35,351 nt of DNA from Pseudomonas aegrilactucae (GCF_019168305.1 NZ_JAHTBI010000082.1:1-35351), one strand, 5' to 3'. Positions 1 through 7,944 are shown, numbered from the stretch's first letter. The notes: a model not told the origin generated them from the letters alone. Numbers and translations are program-made.

Positions 1-27
1 GGAGCTGGCTTGCCCGCGAAGAGGCCA
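1..27. repeat. REP element, cut by the window edge
   Basis: The first bases carry the Pseudomonas REP core GGAGCTGGCTTGCCCGCGAAG, here in the variant with CCCGCGAAG where the other copies in this window have CCAGCGAAG. It lies downstream of the lsfA terminator. Any partner repeat would be to the left of the window. Confidence 0.75.
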
Positions 28-39
28 GCACAGGCCTAA

Positions 40-66
40 TAAAAAAAGGGCCGTCGAAACGGCCCC
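40..66 (-). terminator. Rho-independent terminator of lsfA
   Basis: On the minus strand a hairpin with arms GGGCCGT and ACGGCCC (positions 48-65) and a TTCG loop is followed by seven T residues (plus-strand A at 41-47). It begins about 30 bases after the lsfA stop codon and separates lsfA from whatever follows to the left. Confidence 0.85.
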
Positions 67-96
67 AAAACCCTGGTGTGGCTACAACAAGAACAT

Positions 97-735
97 TCAG
101 CGATTGGGCTGCGGGGTCAGGCGCAGGTAAGGCTTGACCGCCCGATAGCCCTTCGGAAAGCGGCGCTTGATCTCTTCCTCGTCCTTGAGCGACGGCACGA
201 TCACCACCTCGTCACCGTCCTGCCAGTTGGCCGGTGTGGCGACCTTGTGGTTGTCGGTCAACTGCAGCGAGTCGATCACCCGCAGGATCTCGTGGAAGTT
301 GCGCCCGGTGCTGGCCGGGTAGGTGATGGTCAGGCGGATCTTCTTGTTCGGGTCGATCACGAACAAGGACCGCACGGTGAGGGTGTCACTGGCGTTGGGG
401 TGGATCAGGTCGTACAGGCCCGACACCTTGCGATCGGCGTCGGCCAGGATCGGGAAGTTGACGGTGGTGTTCTGGGTTTCGTTGATGTCTTCGATCCAGC
501 GATGGTGCGAGTCCACCGGGTCGACCGACAGCGCAATGGCCTTGACGCCGCGCTCGGCGAACTGCTCCTTGAGCTTGGCGGTGAAGCCCAGCTCGGTGGT
601 GCACACCGGGGTGAAGTCGGCCGGGTGCGAGAACAGCACGCCCCAGCTGTCGCCCAGCCACTCGTGGAAGCGGATCTTGCCCGCACTGGAATCCTGTTCG
701 AAATCGGGGGCGATATCGCCGAGTCTGAGGCTCAT
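97..735 (-). CDS. lsfA: 1-Cys peroxiredoxin LsfA
   Basis: A 212-residue cytosolic thiol peroxidase of the Prx6/1-Cys group, which reduces hydrogen peroxide and organic peroxides. The peroxidatic cysteine is C45 in the motif DFTPVCTTE. No second cysteine is present, as expected for a 1-Cys enzyme. The length matches the family, with the C-terminal extension ending near LKDEEEIKRRFPKGY. In Pseudomonas this protein is known as one made under sulfate starvation (hence lsfA) and usually adjoins the ssu sulfonate operon, which would lie left of the window. The start is fixed by AAGGAG seven bases upstream of the ATG. An AT-rich promoter region upstream (about 780-840) holds a motif shared with the SfnB operon. 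A strong terminator follows the gene. Confidence 0.93.
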   Translation of the reverse strand: MSLRLGDIAPDFEQDSSAGKIRFHEWLGDSWGVLFSHPADFTPVCTTELGFTAKLKEQFAERGVKAIALSVDPVDSHHRWIEDINETQNTTVNFPILADADRKVSGLYDLIHPNASDTLTVRSLFVIDPNKKIRLTITYPASTGRNFHEILRVIDSLQLTDNHKVATPANWQDGDEVVIVPSLKDEEEIKRRFPKGYRAVKPYLRLTPQPNR

Positions 736-820
736 GGTGCGGCTCCTTGGCTGGGTGGTTTATGCGACCACTGTAGCGACACACACATAAGAACAAAAAG
801 AATAAATATTGATTTATTTA

Positions 821-834
821 TAACTTTTAGGAAT
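821..834 (-). promoter_or_regulatory. Shared sulfur-starvation motif upstream of lsfA
   Basis: Read on the minus strand this is ATTCCTAAAAGTTA, identical over 14 bases to a site upstream of the SfnB operon (21451-21464). About 29 bases further downstream lies a -10-like stretch (TTCTTATG), the same spacing as at the other site. The surrounding 55 bases are very AT-rich. Its position just upstream of a poor -35 region suggests an activator site. CysB is the obvious candidate from known biology, but the binding protein is inferred. Confidence 0.5.
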
Positions 835-840
835 TAAAGA

Positions 841-1143
841 TCAAACCAGAATTTCTTCCTGATCCGGCACCAGTCGAATCTCGACACGCTGCCCCAGCGC
901 CCGGGCGGCGCTAGCCAAGGTTGCCAGGGTCATCCCGGCATCATGCTGGTCCAGTGCTCGGTCCACTGCCGTGCGGCTGGTATGCATGCGTTCGGCAAGC
1001 GCCTTTTTGCTCACATGCTGCGCCTTCATCGCTTCGGCAAGCTGCCAGGCGATCACACGTTTGAGCGCCGCCGCAGAGACTTCCTCGACAAGCCCTTGCT
1101 CGGCCAGGAAGTCGTCGAAGTCAGAACCGATATGCGTATTCAT
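841..1143 (-). CDS. higA: HigA-type antitoxin (XRE-family helix-turn-helix)
   Basis: A 100-residue protein with a C-terminal XRE-type helix-turn-helix at about residues 34-85 (LAEAMKAQHVSKKALAERM, then SRTAVDRALD). It should neutralise the toxin encoded just upstream and repress the pair. Its ATG overlaps the toxin stop in an ATGA junction (1140-1143), so the two are translationally coupled. The frame stays open further upstream, but that stretch only shadows the toxin gene, so the overlapping ATG is chosen. Antitoxins of this Gp49/HigB-linked family commonly have this size and a helix-turn-helix near the C-terminus. Assignment to HigA is by partner and order (toxin first). Confidence 0.85.
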   Translation of the reverse strand: MNTHIGSDFDDFLAEQGLVEEVSAAALKRVIAWQLAEAMKAQHVSKKALAERMHTSRTAVDRALDQHDAGMTLATLASAARALGQRVEIRLVPDQEEILV

Positions 1144-1496
1144 GGTGTGTTCCTTTGCAATGTTGCTTTGCGCTGCCTGGCGGTTGCGAGATCGGACGCC
1201 GGTGTTTTCTGGGTTTTCTTGATAAAGCCATGAAGCAGCACCATGGTGCTGCCGATCAGCGTGAAAAAAACCCGCGCAATCGTGTCGATCAACTCGACCC
1301 TGACCTCCCACAACCCACTCTCCAACTTGCGTACCACCGGCATCCCCAGCGGCCATCCCAATTGGACTGTCTTGATTTCGATACCGATCAGACGGCGATG
1401 TTCCCGGGGCAGCCCGGTCAACCAATCACGCACCGGCTCATTTCCCGCATCCGTGCAGAAAAAACTTACGCTCAGGGTCGGTTGCACTTTATCCAT
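1140..1496 (-). CDS. higB: HigB-type toxin (RelE-fold, phage Gp49-like)
   Basis: A 118-residue protein of the Gp49/HigB family, RelE-fold mRNA interferases that cut mRNA at the ribosome. Diagnostic segments are GMPVVRKLESGLWEVRVEL in the middle and MVLLHGFIKKTQKTPASDL, followed by a basic stretch, near the C-terminus; these are highly typical of the family. The toxin-first order and the ATGA overlap with the antitoxin fit a higBA operon. A 20-base near-perfect palindrome lies just upstream of the ATG (1505-1524) and is probably the autorepression operator. The pair sits between lsfA and the porin, genes that I recall as neighbours in P. putida KT2440, so it may be an accessory insertion. Confidence 0.88.
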   Translation of the reverse strand: MDKVQPTLSVSFFCTDAGNEPVRDWLTGLPREHRRLIGIEIKTVQLGWPLGMPVVRKLESGLWEVRVELIDTIARVFFTLIGSTMVLLHGFIKKTQKTPASDLATARQRKATLQRNTP

Positions 1497-1504
1497 AACG
1501 GCAA

Positions 1505-1524
1505 GTGTACCAATATTGGTGCAC
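1505..1524. promoter_or_regulatory. Palindromic operator of the higBA operon
   Basis: The sequence GTGTACCAATATTGGTGCAC is a 20-base inverted repeat with a single mismatched pair and a perfect 12-base core ACCAATATTGGT. It ends nine bases before the toxin start codon, where an antitoxin or toxin-antitoxin complex would block transcription. The function is inferred from position and symmetry. Confidence 0.7.
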
Positions 1525-1577
1525 CCTTCAAGCTGAGGCTCGGTCTCGCAGACAGGTGGTCACGTTGAGCCGCAATG

Positions 1578-1606
1578 CAAAACGCCCGGTGCAATGCACC
1601 GGGCGC
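1578..1606 (-). terminator. Terminator of the OprD-family porin gene
   Basis: Eleven-base perfect arms CGCCCGGTGCA and TGCACCGGGCG (1583-1605) are separated by one base and followed on the minus strand by TTTT. It lies about 45 bases past the porin stop codon. The T tract is short, so termination may be partial. Confidence 0.7.
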
Positions 1607-1648
1607 TCTGGGGTAGCTCGATCAGCCTGTGTCAGCGCTGAACCACAC

Positions 1649-3001
1649 TTACATGAAGCTGTAGGTGTAGTTGAAGATCAGACGGGTCTGGTCCTGGTCG
1701 TTGATGCTCTGACCTTCGCCGCGGTAGGAACCGTGACGCAGGCTTGCGCCCAGGCCTTTGAGGGTGCCTTGCTGGATCACGTAGTCGACGCGCGCATCGC
1801 GCTCCCACTCGTGATAGGTACCGCCACCGACCGGGTTCTTCACGTCATCGCCGCGCAGGTAGGAGATCGAGGTTTTCAGGCCTGGAACACCCACACGGGC
1901 GAAGTCGAAGGAGTATTGACCGAAGGTGGTGTTCTCACCCGCACGGGCAAACTGGTTGATCATGCTGTCGGTGAACAGGTAGAAGCTGGCACCACCAGCG
2001 CCTTCCGGACGGCCGTTGCCATCACGCACCGAACCTTGGTTCAGCCAGACGAAACCACCATCATCGCCCACCTGCTGGTGACCCAGCAGGACTGCATGGC
2101 CGCCCAGGGTGTAGGTGAACATGGCGCTCCAGGTCTTGTTGTCGACCTCGCCAGCGTGCTTGGCGTAACCGCCGTTGTTGTTGAAGCGATAACCTGCATC
2201 GCCGCTGCTGTTCTTGCCGTCGCTGCTGCTGTCAAAGTAGCGCAGGTCGGTCTTGAACGACTGGTCTTCACCGATTGGCAGAACGTGTACCAGGCCCAGG
2301 AAGTGCTGCTTGTAGAAGTCTTCCAGGTTCGAGTAGTAGTACTGCAGGGTCAGGTCTTTGGTGACCTTCCAGTCGCCACCGGCAAACTGGAACTTGTTGC
2401 TGTCTGCCGAAGCACCGTTCACCGACAGGCCGGTACGGTTGCTCGAAGCACGGCCCATGGCGTGGGTCAGCTGGCCGCCGTTCAGGGTCAGGTTGTCGAT
2501 TTCTTTCGACTGGATGGTGCCGCCTTCAAACGTTTGCGGCAACAGACGGCCATCGTTCGCTACCAGGATTGGCAGGTTAGGGGCCAGCGCGCTACCGAAG
2601 TGACCTTCGGTCTTGGAGAAGCGAGCCTTGGCGTTACCGCCGATACGGGACCACTGGCTGACCGACGAACCGTCGGTGTCGCTTGGCATGAAGGTGCTGC
2701 TGTCAGGGTGACGGCCACGGCCGCCGTCCAGGTGAATACCCCACACCGCCTGGACGTCGACACCGAAACCTACAGTGCCTTGGGTGAAGCCCGACAGGTA
2801 GTCGAGCTTGAAACCTTGACCCGTTTCGCGGGTATCGCCGTTACGCCCTTTGGCGTTTTCCTTGACGTCACGGTCATCGTTGTTGAAATACATGGTGCGG
2901 GAACTGACCGACAGCTTGCTGTCTTCTACGAAACCGGCGGCACCTGCCTGTTGGGCCAGAACGCCAACGGCCACGGCCAGGGCCAAGGTGGACTTGTACA
3001 T
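1649..3001 (-). CDS. OprD-family outer-membrane porin
   Basis: A 450-residue outer-membrane porin of the Pseudomonas OprD/OprE/OprQ family, 18-stranded barrels that admit small solutes. A signal peptide of about 22 residues (MYKSTLALAVAVGVLAQQAGAA) precedes a mature start GFVEDSKLSV typical of the family. The sequence then alternates short polar and aromatic strands and ends in a strand (RLIFNYTYSFM). AAGGAG lies six bases upstream of the ATG and a hairpin terminator follows. It is divergent from tauA across a long AT-rich gap and neighbours lsfA, so an OprE-like porin expressed with sulfur-scavenging genes is plausible. The exact substrate and symbol (oprE or relative) cannot be settled here. 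Confidence 0.92.
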   Translation of the reverse strand: MYKSTLALAVAVGVLAQQAGAAGFVEDSKLSVSSRTMYFNNDDRDVKENAKGRNGDTRETGQGFKLDYLSGFTQGTVGFGVDVQAVWGIHLDGGRGRHPDSSTFMPSDTDGSSVSQWSRIGGNAKARFSKTEGHFGSALAPNLPILVANDGRLLPQTFEGGTIQSKEIDNLTLNGGQLTHAMGRASSNRTGLSVNGASADSNKFQFAGGDWKVTKDLTLQYYYSNLEDFYKQHFLGLVHVLPIGEDQSFKTDLRYFDSSSDGKNSSGDAGYRFNNNGGYAKHAGEVDNKTWSAMFTYTLGGHAVLLGHQQVGDDGGFVWLNQGSVRDGNGRPEGAGGASFYLFTDSMINQFARAGENTTFGQYSFDFARVGVPGLKTSISYLRGDDVKNPVGGGTYHEWERDARVDYVIQQGTLKGLGASLRHGSYRGEGQSINDQDQTRLIFNYTYSFM

Positions 3002-3444
3002 GTTTCACTCCTTTCGATTTCTAGTTTTTGTGTGTCGCTGATAGGCAGAATCTGTCGTTCCGCTCCAATACGATTGGCGATTAGCACCAAAGCGTGACTG
3101 ACAAGTCAATCGTAACTTTTGATTTCACGACTTTGGTCTAAGGCGCCTCCCCTGGGAGCGAAGGATAATGACAATCCTATAAATCAAAAAAGACAATTTT
3201 GTGAATTGTTCAGATTATTAAGGAATATATTCCAAATATTTCTGCTCAAACACGGTAAAAGCATAAGCTAATTCCATTATGGAATTTTAATTTTGTTTTT
3301 TAGACCTTTTGTGTTGATCATTTACTCACGCCCTTAAACCGATTGGCTCCTAAGCTAATGCGAAAAAGTTATTTATTTCACTGTTCTTAGATCATCTAGT
3401 CTTCTCGTCATCCCAACCCGCACACCGCCTGACGAGGAGTTTCC
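3002..3444. promoter_or_regulatory. AT-rich divergent regulatory gap between porin and tauA
   Basis: These 443 bases hold no convincing gene and are far richer in A and T than the flanking genes. They contain two perfect palindromes, GGAATATATTCC (3222-3233) and AATTCCATTATGGAATT (3270-3286), and near tauA the word AAAAGTTA (3364-3371), a partial match to the motif upstream of lsfA and the SfnB operon. Both divergent promoters must lie here. The palindromes are candidate regulator sites for the taurine operon or the porin. No exact -35/-10 assignment is offered. Confidence 0.6.
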
Positions 3445-4422
3445 ATGACCCTGCCTGCTCCGCTGCGACTGTTTTGCGCCCTGGCCCTGGCCGGTGCCAG
3501 CTTCTTCGTCCAGGCCGCCGACCTGACCGTGGCCTACCAGACCACCGTCGACCCGGCCAAGGTCGCCCAGGTCGATGGCACCTACGAAACAACCAGCAAG
3601 GCCAGCATCGACTGGCGCAAGTTCGACAGCGGTGCCGACGTGATCACCGCCGTCGCCTCCGGTGACGTGCAGATCGGCTACCTGGGCTCCAGCCCCCTGG
3701 CTGCGGCCGCCACCCGCAAGCTACCGGTGGAAACCTTCCTGATCGCCACCCAGATCGGCGCCGCCGAAGCCCTGGTGGCCCGTGCAGGCAGCGGCATCAC
3801 TTCGCCCCAGGACCTGGTCGGCAAGAAGATCGCCGTGCCGTTCGTGTCCACCGGCCACTACAGTCTGCTGGCCGCCCTTAAACAGTGGAACATCGACCCG
3901 GCCAAGGTGCAGATCCTCAACCTCGCGCCACCGGCGATCATCGCCGCCTGGAAGCGCGGCGACATCGACGCCACCTATGTCTGGGACCCGGCCCTGGGCG
4001 TGGCCAAGGAAAACGGTACGGTGCTGATCACCTCCGGCGAGTTGGCCGAAAAAGGCGCACCCACCTTCGACGCCTGGATCGTGCGCAAGGATTTCGCCGC
4101 CAAGCACCCCGACATCGTCAAGGCCTTCGCCAAGGTGACCCTCGACGCCTACGCCGACTACCGCAAAGACCCGCAGGCCTGGCTGGCCAACAAGGCCAAC
4201 GTCGACAAGCTGGTGAAGCTCTCCGGCGCCAAGGCCGCCGACATCCCGGGCCTGCTGCAGGGCAACGTGTTCCCGCTGGCCGCCGACCAGGTCGCCGCCC
4301 TCGGTGCACCGACTACCCAGGCCATTACCGACACCGCCACCTTCCTCAAGGAACAAGGCAAGGTCGATGCGGTACTGCCGGACTACGCGCCGTACGTCAG
4401 CGCCAAGTTCATCCCCAACTGA
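3445..4422 (+). CDS. tauA: Taurine ABC transporter substrate-binding protein TauA
   Basis: A 325-residue periplasmic binding protein of the NrtA/SsuA/TauA class. A signal peptide (about residues 1-24, cleavage after VQA) leads into DLTVAYQTTVDPAKVAQ, the characteristic start of mature TauA. Two lobes follow, including the segment SGDVQIGYLGSSPLAAA that shapes the sulfonate pocket and the interlobe region DIDATYVWDPALG. The start has GAGGAG five bases upstream. It is the first gene of a tauABCD operon, with tauB starting 13 bases after its stop. It captures taurine and perhaps other short aminosulfonates and delivers them to TauBC. The operon is expected to be expressed when sulfate is scarce. 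Confidence 0.95.
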   Translation: MTLPAPLRLFCALALAGASFFVQAADLTVAYQTTVDPAKVAQVDGTYETTSKASIDWRKFDSGADVITAVASGDVQIGYLGSSPLAAAATRKLPVETFLIATQIGAAEALVARAGSGITSPQDLVGKKIAVPFVSTGHYSLLAALKQWNIDPAKVQILNLAPPAIIAAWKRGDIDATYVWDPALGVAKENGTVLITSGELAEKGAPTFDAWIVRKDFAAKHPDIVKAFAKVTLDAYADYRKDPQAWLANKANVDKLVKLSGAKAADIPGLLQGNVFPLAADQVAALGAPTTQAITDTATFLKEQGKVDAVLPDYAPYVSAKFIPN

Positions 4423-4435
4423 GACCGGAGCGCCC

Positions 4436-5230
4436 ATGGCCCTGCTACAACTGGAGCGCATCAGCGCACAGTACCCCGGCGCCGCCGAGCCGGTGCTGGC
4501 CGACATCTCACTGAGCCTGGGCCCCCAGCAACTGCTGGTGGCCCTGGGCCCCTCCGGCAGCGGCAAGACCTCGCTGCTCAACCTGATCGCCGGTTTCGTC
4601 GCCCCCAGTGCCGGGCGCATCACCCTCGACGGCGCACCGGTGCAAGGGCCGGGCGCCGACCGCGGCGTGGTGTTCCAGGATGACGCCCTGCTGCCCTGGC
4701 AGGACGTACTGGCCAACGTCGGCTTCGGCCTGGAACTGGCCGGTGTGCCACGCGCACAACGTGAAGCCAAGGCGCGCGAGATGCTTGCGCTGGTCGACCT
4801 GGCCGACTTCGGCAGCCGGCGTATCTGGCAGCTGTCGGGTGGGCAGAAGCAGCGCGTGGGCCTGGCCCGCGCACTGGCTGCCGACCCACGCATCCTGCTG
4901 ATGGACGAGCCGTTCGGCGCCCTTGATGCGTTCACCCGTGAACAGATGCAGGAACTGCTGCTGCAGGTATGGCAACGCACCACCAAGCCGGTGTTCCTGA
5001 TTACCCACGACATCGAGGAAGCGGTGTTCCTGGCCACCGAACTGGTGCTGCTGGCACCCAACCCCGGGCAGATCGTCGAACGCCTGCAACTGGACTTCGG
5101 CCAGCGCTACGCAGCGGGCGAATCCGCCCGTGCGATCAAGTCCGACCCACGCTTTATCGACACCCGTGAACACGTACTGTCGCGGGTGTTCTCCCAACGC
5201 AGCGGCGTGCCGCGCCAGGAGCGTGCATGA
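4436..5230 (+). CDS. tauB: Taurine ABC transporter ATP-binding protein TauB
   Basis: A 264-residue ABC ATPase. Walker A is GPSGSGKT (38-45), the signature LSGGQ is at 133-137, Walker B is ILLMDEP (153-159) followed by the D-loop ALDA, and the switch histidine is H191 in ITHDIEEAVF. The FGALDAFTR and EEAVFLA segments are typical of the nitrate/sulfonate/taurine importers. The ATG at 4436 has GGAG six bases upstream; the reading frame extends further left, but that part overlaps tauA. Its stop overlaps the tauC start as ATGA, so it is coupled to the permease. It powers taurine import with TauC. Confidence 0.95.
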   Translation: MALLQLERISAQYPGAAEPVLADISLSLGPQQLLVALGPSGSGKTSLLNLIAGFVAPSAGRITLDGAPVQGPGADRGVVFQDDALLPWQDVLANVGFGLELAGVPRAQREAKAREMLALVDLADFGSRRIWQLSGGQKQRVGLARALAADPRILLMDEPFGALDAFTREQMQELLLQVWQRTTKPVFLITHDIEEAVFLATELVLLAPNPGQIVERLQLDFGQRYAAGESARAIKSDPRFIDTREHVLSRVFSQRSGVPRQERA

Positions 5231-6063
5231 GCAGCCTCGACCTGCCGGTGGCAGCCAAGCCCGCCACCGCGCCCGCCTCTATAAAGGTGCGCCGCCATCT
5301 GAGCACCCGCTGGATCAGCGTACTCACCCTGGCCACGCTGCTGTTGCTGTGGTGGGCCGTGACGGCGGCCGAGTGGATCGAGCCGCTGTTTCTGCCCTCC
5401 CCTGAAGCCGTGCTGGCCAAGGCCTGGTTGCTGGTGACCCAGGGCTACATGGAGTCGACCCTGTGGCAGCACCTGGGCGCCAGCCTGGGGCGCATCGGCC
5501 TGGCCCTGGGCGCAGCGATCCTGACCGCGATCCCGATCGGCATCGCCATCGGCCACAACCGCATTGCCCGCGGCATTTTCGACCCGCTGATCGAGTTCTA
5601 CCGGCCGATCCCGCCGCTGGCGTACCTGCCGTTGATCGTGATCTGGTGCGGCATCGGCGAGCTGTCCAAGGTGCTGCTGATCTACCTGGCGATCTTCGCC
5701 CCCATCGCGATTGCCACCGCGACCGGTGTGCGCACCGTCGACCCGGCCAGACTGCGCGCGGCGCAATCGCTGGGCGCGACGCGGGCGCAGCTGATTCGCC
5801 ATGTGATCCTGCCCAGCGCCTTGCCCGACATTCTTACCGGTGTGCGCATCGGCCTGGGCGTGGGCTGGTCGACACTGGTGGCCGCCGAGCTGATTGCCGC
5901 CACCAGCGGGCTGGGCTTCATGGTGCAGTCGGCCGCGCAGTTCCTGGTGACCGACGTGGTGGTGCTGGGGATCCTGGTGATTGCCCTGATCGCCTTTGCC
6001 CTGGAAATGAGCTTGCGTGCGCTGCAGCGCAGACTGGTGCCCTGGCATGGCCAGAGCCATTGA
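5227..6063 (+). CDS. tauC: Taurine ABC transporter permease TauC
   Basis: A 278-residue inner-membrane permease of the SsuC/TauC class. An N-terminal cytoplasmic tail of about 35 residues precedes the first membrane segment (VLTLATLLLLWWAVTAA). About six membrane segments follow, with the coupling EAA-type loop RLRAAQSLGATRAQLIRHVI at about residues 176-195, which contacts the ATPase. It overlaps tauB by four bases and lies 20 bases ahead of tauD. It forms the translocation pore for taurine. Confidence 0.94.
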   Translation: MSSLDLPVAAKPATAPASIKVRRHLSTRWISVLTLATLLLLWWAVTAAEWIEPLFLPSPEAVLAKAWLLVTQGYMESTLWQHLGASLGRIGLALGAAILTAIPIGIAIGHNRIARGIFDPLIEFYRPIPPLAYLPLIVIWCGIGELSKVLLIYLAIFAPIAIATATGVRTVDPARLRAAQSLGATRAQLIRHVILPSALPDILTGVRIGLGVGWSTLVAAELIAATSGLGFMVQSAAQFLVTDVVVLGILVIALIAFALEMSLRALQRRLVPWHGQSH

Positions 6064-6083
6064 ACATCTGAGTCGAGACTGAC

Positions 6084-6917
6084 ATGAGCCTGACCATTAC
6101 CCCGCTGAGCCCGGCGCTCGGCGCCCAGATCAGCGGCATCGACCTGACCCGCGAAATCAGCCCGGAACAACGCGATGCCGTCGAGCAGGCATTGCTCCAG
6201 CATCAGGTGCTGTTCTTTCGCGAGCAGCCGCTGAACCCGCAGCAGCAGGCGGATTTTGCGGCGCGCTTCGGCGACCTGCATATTCACCCCATCTACCCCA
6301 ACGTGCCGCAAACCCCGCAGGTGCTGGTGCTCGATACGGCCGTGACGGATGTGCGCGACAACGCCATCTGGCACACCGACGTGACCTTCCTACCGACCCC
6401 GGCCATGGGCGCGGTGCTCAGTGCCAAGCAGGTGCCGGCCTACGGTGGCGACACCTTGTGGGCCAGCGGCATTGCCGCGTACGCGGCGCTGTCGGCGCCG
6501 CTGCGCCAGTTGCTCGACGGGCTGACGGCAACCCATGACTTCACCAAGTCGTTTCCGCTGGAGCGCTTTGGCAATACGCCAGAGGACCTTGCACGCTGGG
6601 AAGCGGCGCGGCGCAACAACCCGCCGCTGTCGCACCCGGTGGTGCGCACGCACCCGGTGAGCGGGCGCACGTCGCTGTTTGTGAGCGAAGGGTTTACCAC
6701 GCGCATCAATGAGCTGGGCGAGGCAGAGAGCGAGGCGATTCTGAAGCTGCTGTTTGCCCATGCGACGCGGCCGGAGTTCACGATTCGCTGGCGTTGGCAG
6801 CAGGACGATGTGGCGTTCTGGGACAACCGCGTGACCCAGCATTACGCGGTGGACGATTACCGGCCGCAGCGGCGGGTGATGCACCGGGCCACGATTCTTG
6901 GGGACAAACCCTTCTAA
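6084..6917 (+). CDS. tauD: Taurine dioxygenase TauD (Fe(II)/2-oxoglutarate dependent)
   Basis: A 277-residue cytosolic oxygenase that converts taurine, oxygen and 2-oxoglutarate to sulfite, aminoacetaldehyde, succinate and CO2. The iron-binding facial triad is visible as H97 and D99 in IWHTDVTF and H253 in TQHYAVDDYRPQRRVMHR. R264 and R268 follow and would bind the 2-oxoglutarate carboxylate. Spacing and length match E. coli TauD with a shift of two residues. Last gene of the operon, with a REP pair directly downstream. The Shine-Dalgarno sequence is weak, so expression may lean on coupling to tauC. An alkylsulfatase of the AtsK type is related, but the tauABC context favours taurine. Confidence 0.95.
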   Translation: MSLTITPLSPALGAQISGIDLTREISPEQRDAVEQALLQHQVLFFREQPLNPQQQADFAARFGDLHIHPIYPNVPQTPQVLVLDTAVTDVRDNAIWHTDVTFLPTPAMGAVLSAKQVPAYGGDTLWASGIAAYAALSAPLRQLLDGLTATHDFTKSFPLERFGNTPEDLARWEAARRNNPPLSHPVVRTHPVSGRTSLFVSEGFTTRINELGEAESEAILKLLFAHATRPEFTIRWRWQQDDVAFWDNRVTQHYAVDDYRPQRRVMHRATILGDKPF

Positions 6918-6929
6918 ACCGTGGTGCGT

Positions 6930-7000
6930 CCTTCGCTGGCAAGCCAGCTCCCACAGGGATCATCGCTGCCCTTGTGGGAGCTGGCTTGCCAGCGAAGGGC
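6930..7000. repeat. REP pair (BIME) between convergent tauD and the SsuA-like gene
   Basis: Two inverted REP units, CTTCGCTGGCAAGCCAGCTC (from 6931) and its complement ending at 6999, are separated by about 13 bases. A second short hairpin GGGCCGC-GACA-GCGGCCC (6997-7014) abuts the right unit and ends just before the stop codon of the convergent gene. Such pairs often lie at the 3' ends of genes and can stabilise or end transcripts. Confidence 0.88.
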
Positions 7001-7017
7001 CGCGACAGCGGCCCCTC

Positions 7018-7941
7018 CTAGGGCAACGCCTTGCTCACGTCGACCCGCCTGGGCAGCAACCGATTCTCGAAGAACAGGTCCGCCGTGGCCTGCTGCGCCG
7101 CCACCACCGCCTCGGTAATCGGCAGTACCGGTGAGGGCGGACGGTTATCCACATAGCGCGCCACCACCGCCTCCGGCAACCCCATCGAACGCGTCAGAAT
7201 CTGCAGGCTTTGCTCGCGCTGGCTGCGCGTCAACGCCTCCGCCGCCGTCAACTCGGCCAGCAGGTCCTGCACAAACGCCGCATGGTCCTTGGCATACCCG
7301 CGCCGCGCAGTGTAGATCGGCCCCGACAACCCCAGGCCCTCGCCATTGGCCAGCAGGCGACTGTGCCCCTCGCTCAGCATCAGCGAAGCATACGGGTCCC
7401 ACACGGCCCATGCGTCCACGCTGCCATGCTCGAAGGCCGCCCGCGCATCCGCCGGGCTCAGGTACACCGGCTGGATGTCCTTGAAGCTCAAGCCAGCCTT
7501 GTTCAACGCCCGCAGTACCAGGTTGTGGGCGCTGGAGCCCTTCTGCAACGCGACCTTGCGCCCCTTGAGCGCGGCCACATCCTGCACCGCGCTGTCGCTG
7601 CGCACCAGGATCACCTCGGCGGCCGGCTTGGCCGGCTCGGCGCCGATGTACACCAGGTCCGCCCCCGCCGCCTGGGCGAACAGGGGCGGAATGTCACCGG
7701 TCGAGCCCACGTCCAGGCTGCCGATGTTCAACGCCTCGAGCATCTGCGGCCCGGCCGGGAACTCCACCCACTGCACCTGCGTGCCGGCAAAACGCTTCTC
7801 CAGCAAGCCCTGTTCCTTGGCCAGCACGAGGGCGATCGAGCCCTTCTGGTAGCCAATGCGCAAGCTGGCCGGGTCGGCCTGGGCAACGCTCGCCAGGCCC
7901 AGCAGGGCCAGGCCTGCACCTATCAATGTGAATGCTTTCAT
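7018..7941 (-). CDS. SsuA-like sulfonate ABC substrate-binding protein (orphan)
   Basis: A 307-residue periplasmic binding protein. A signal peptide (about 1-22, cleavage after AQA) is followed by ASLRIGYQKGSIALVLAKEQGLLEKRF, characteristic of SsuA-type aliphatic sulfonate binders, then GSLDVGSTGDIPPLFAQAAGADLVYI and the hinge segment DAWAVWDPYAS. It is the last gene of a four-gene operon, three bases after the aldo/keto reductase. No ABC ATPase or permease accompanies it, so it would have to use TauBC next door, SsuBC elsewhere, or another importer. A sulfonate or sulfate-ester ligand is likely from the family. The exact ligand is unknown. Confidence 0.88.
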   Translation of the reverse strand: MKAFTLIGAGLALLGLASVAQADPASLRIGYQKGSIALVLAKEQGLLEKRFAGTQVQWVEFPAGPQMLEALNIGSLDVGSTGDIPPLFAQAAGADLVYIGAEPAKPAAEVILVRSDSAVQDVAALKGRKVALQKGSSAHNLVLRALNKAGLSFKDIQPVYLSPADARAAFEHGSVDAWAVWDPYASLMLSEGHSRLLANGEGLGLSGPIYTARRGYAKDHAAFVQDLLAELTAAEALTRSQREQSLQILTRSMGLPEAVVARYVDNRPPSPVLPITEAVVAAQQATADLFFENRLLPRRVDVSKALP

Positions 7942-7944
7942 CGG

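Noticed and set aside
841..1425. Long N-terminal extension of the antitoxin
   Set aside because: It only overlaps the toxin gene in another frame; the ATGA overlap gives the sensible start.
1505..3097. 530-codon plus-strand frame opposite the porin gene
   Set aside because: The minus-strand frame is an unmistakable OprD-family porin with signal peptide and ribosome site; the opposite frame has no known features.
6997..7014. GGGCCGC-GACA-GCGGCCC hairpin as a standard terminator for tauD
   Set aside because: No T tract follows on either strand; it is noted with the REP pair instead.
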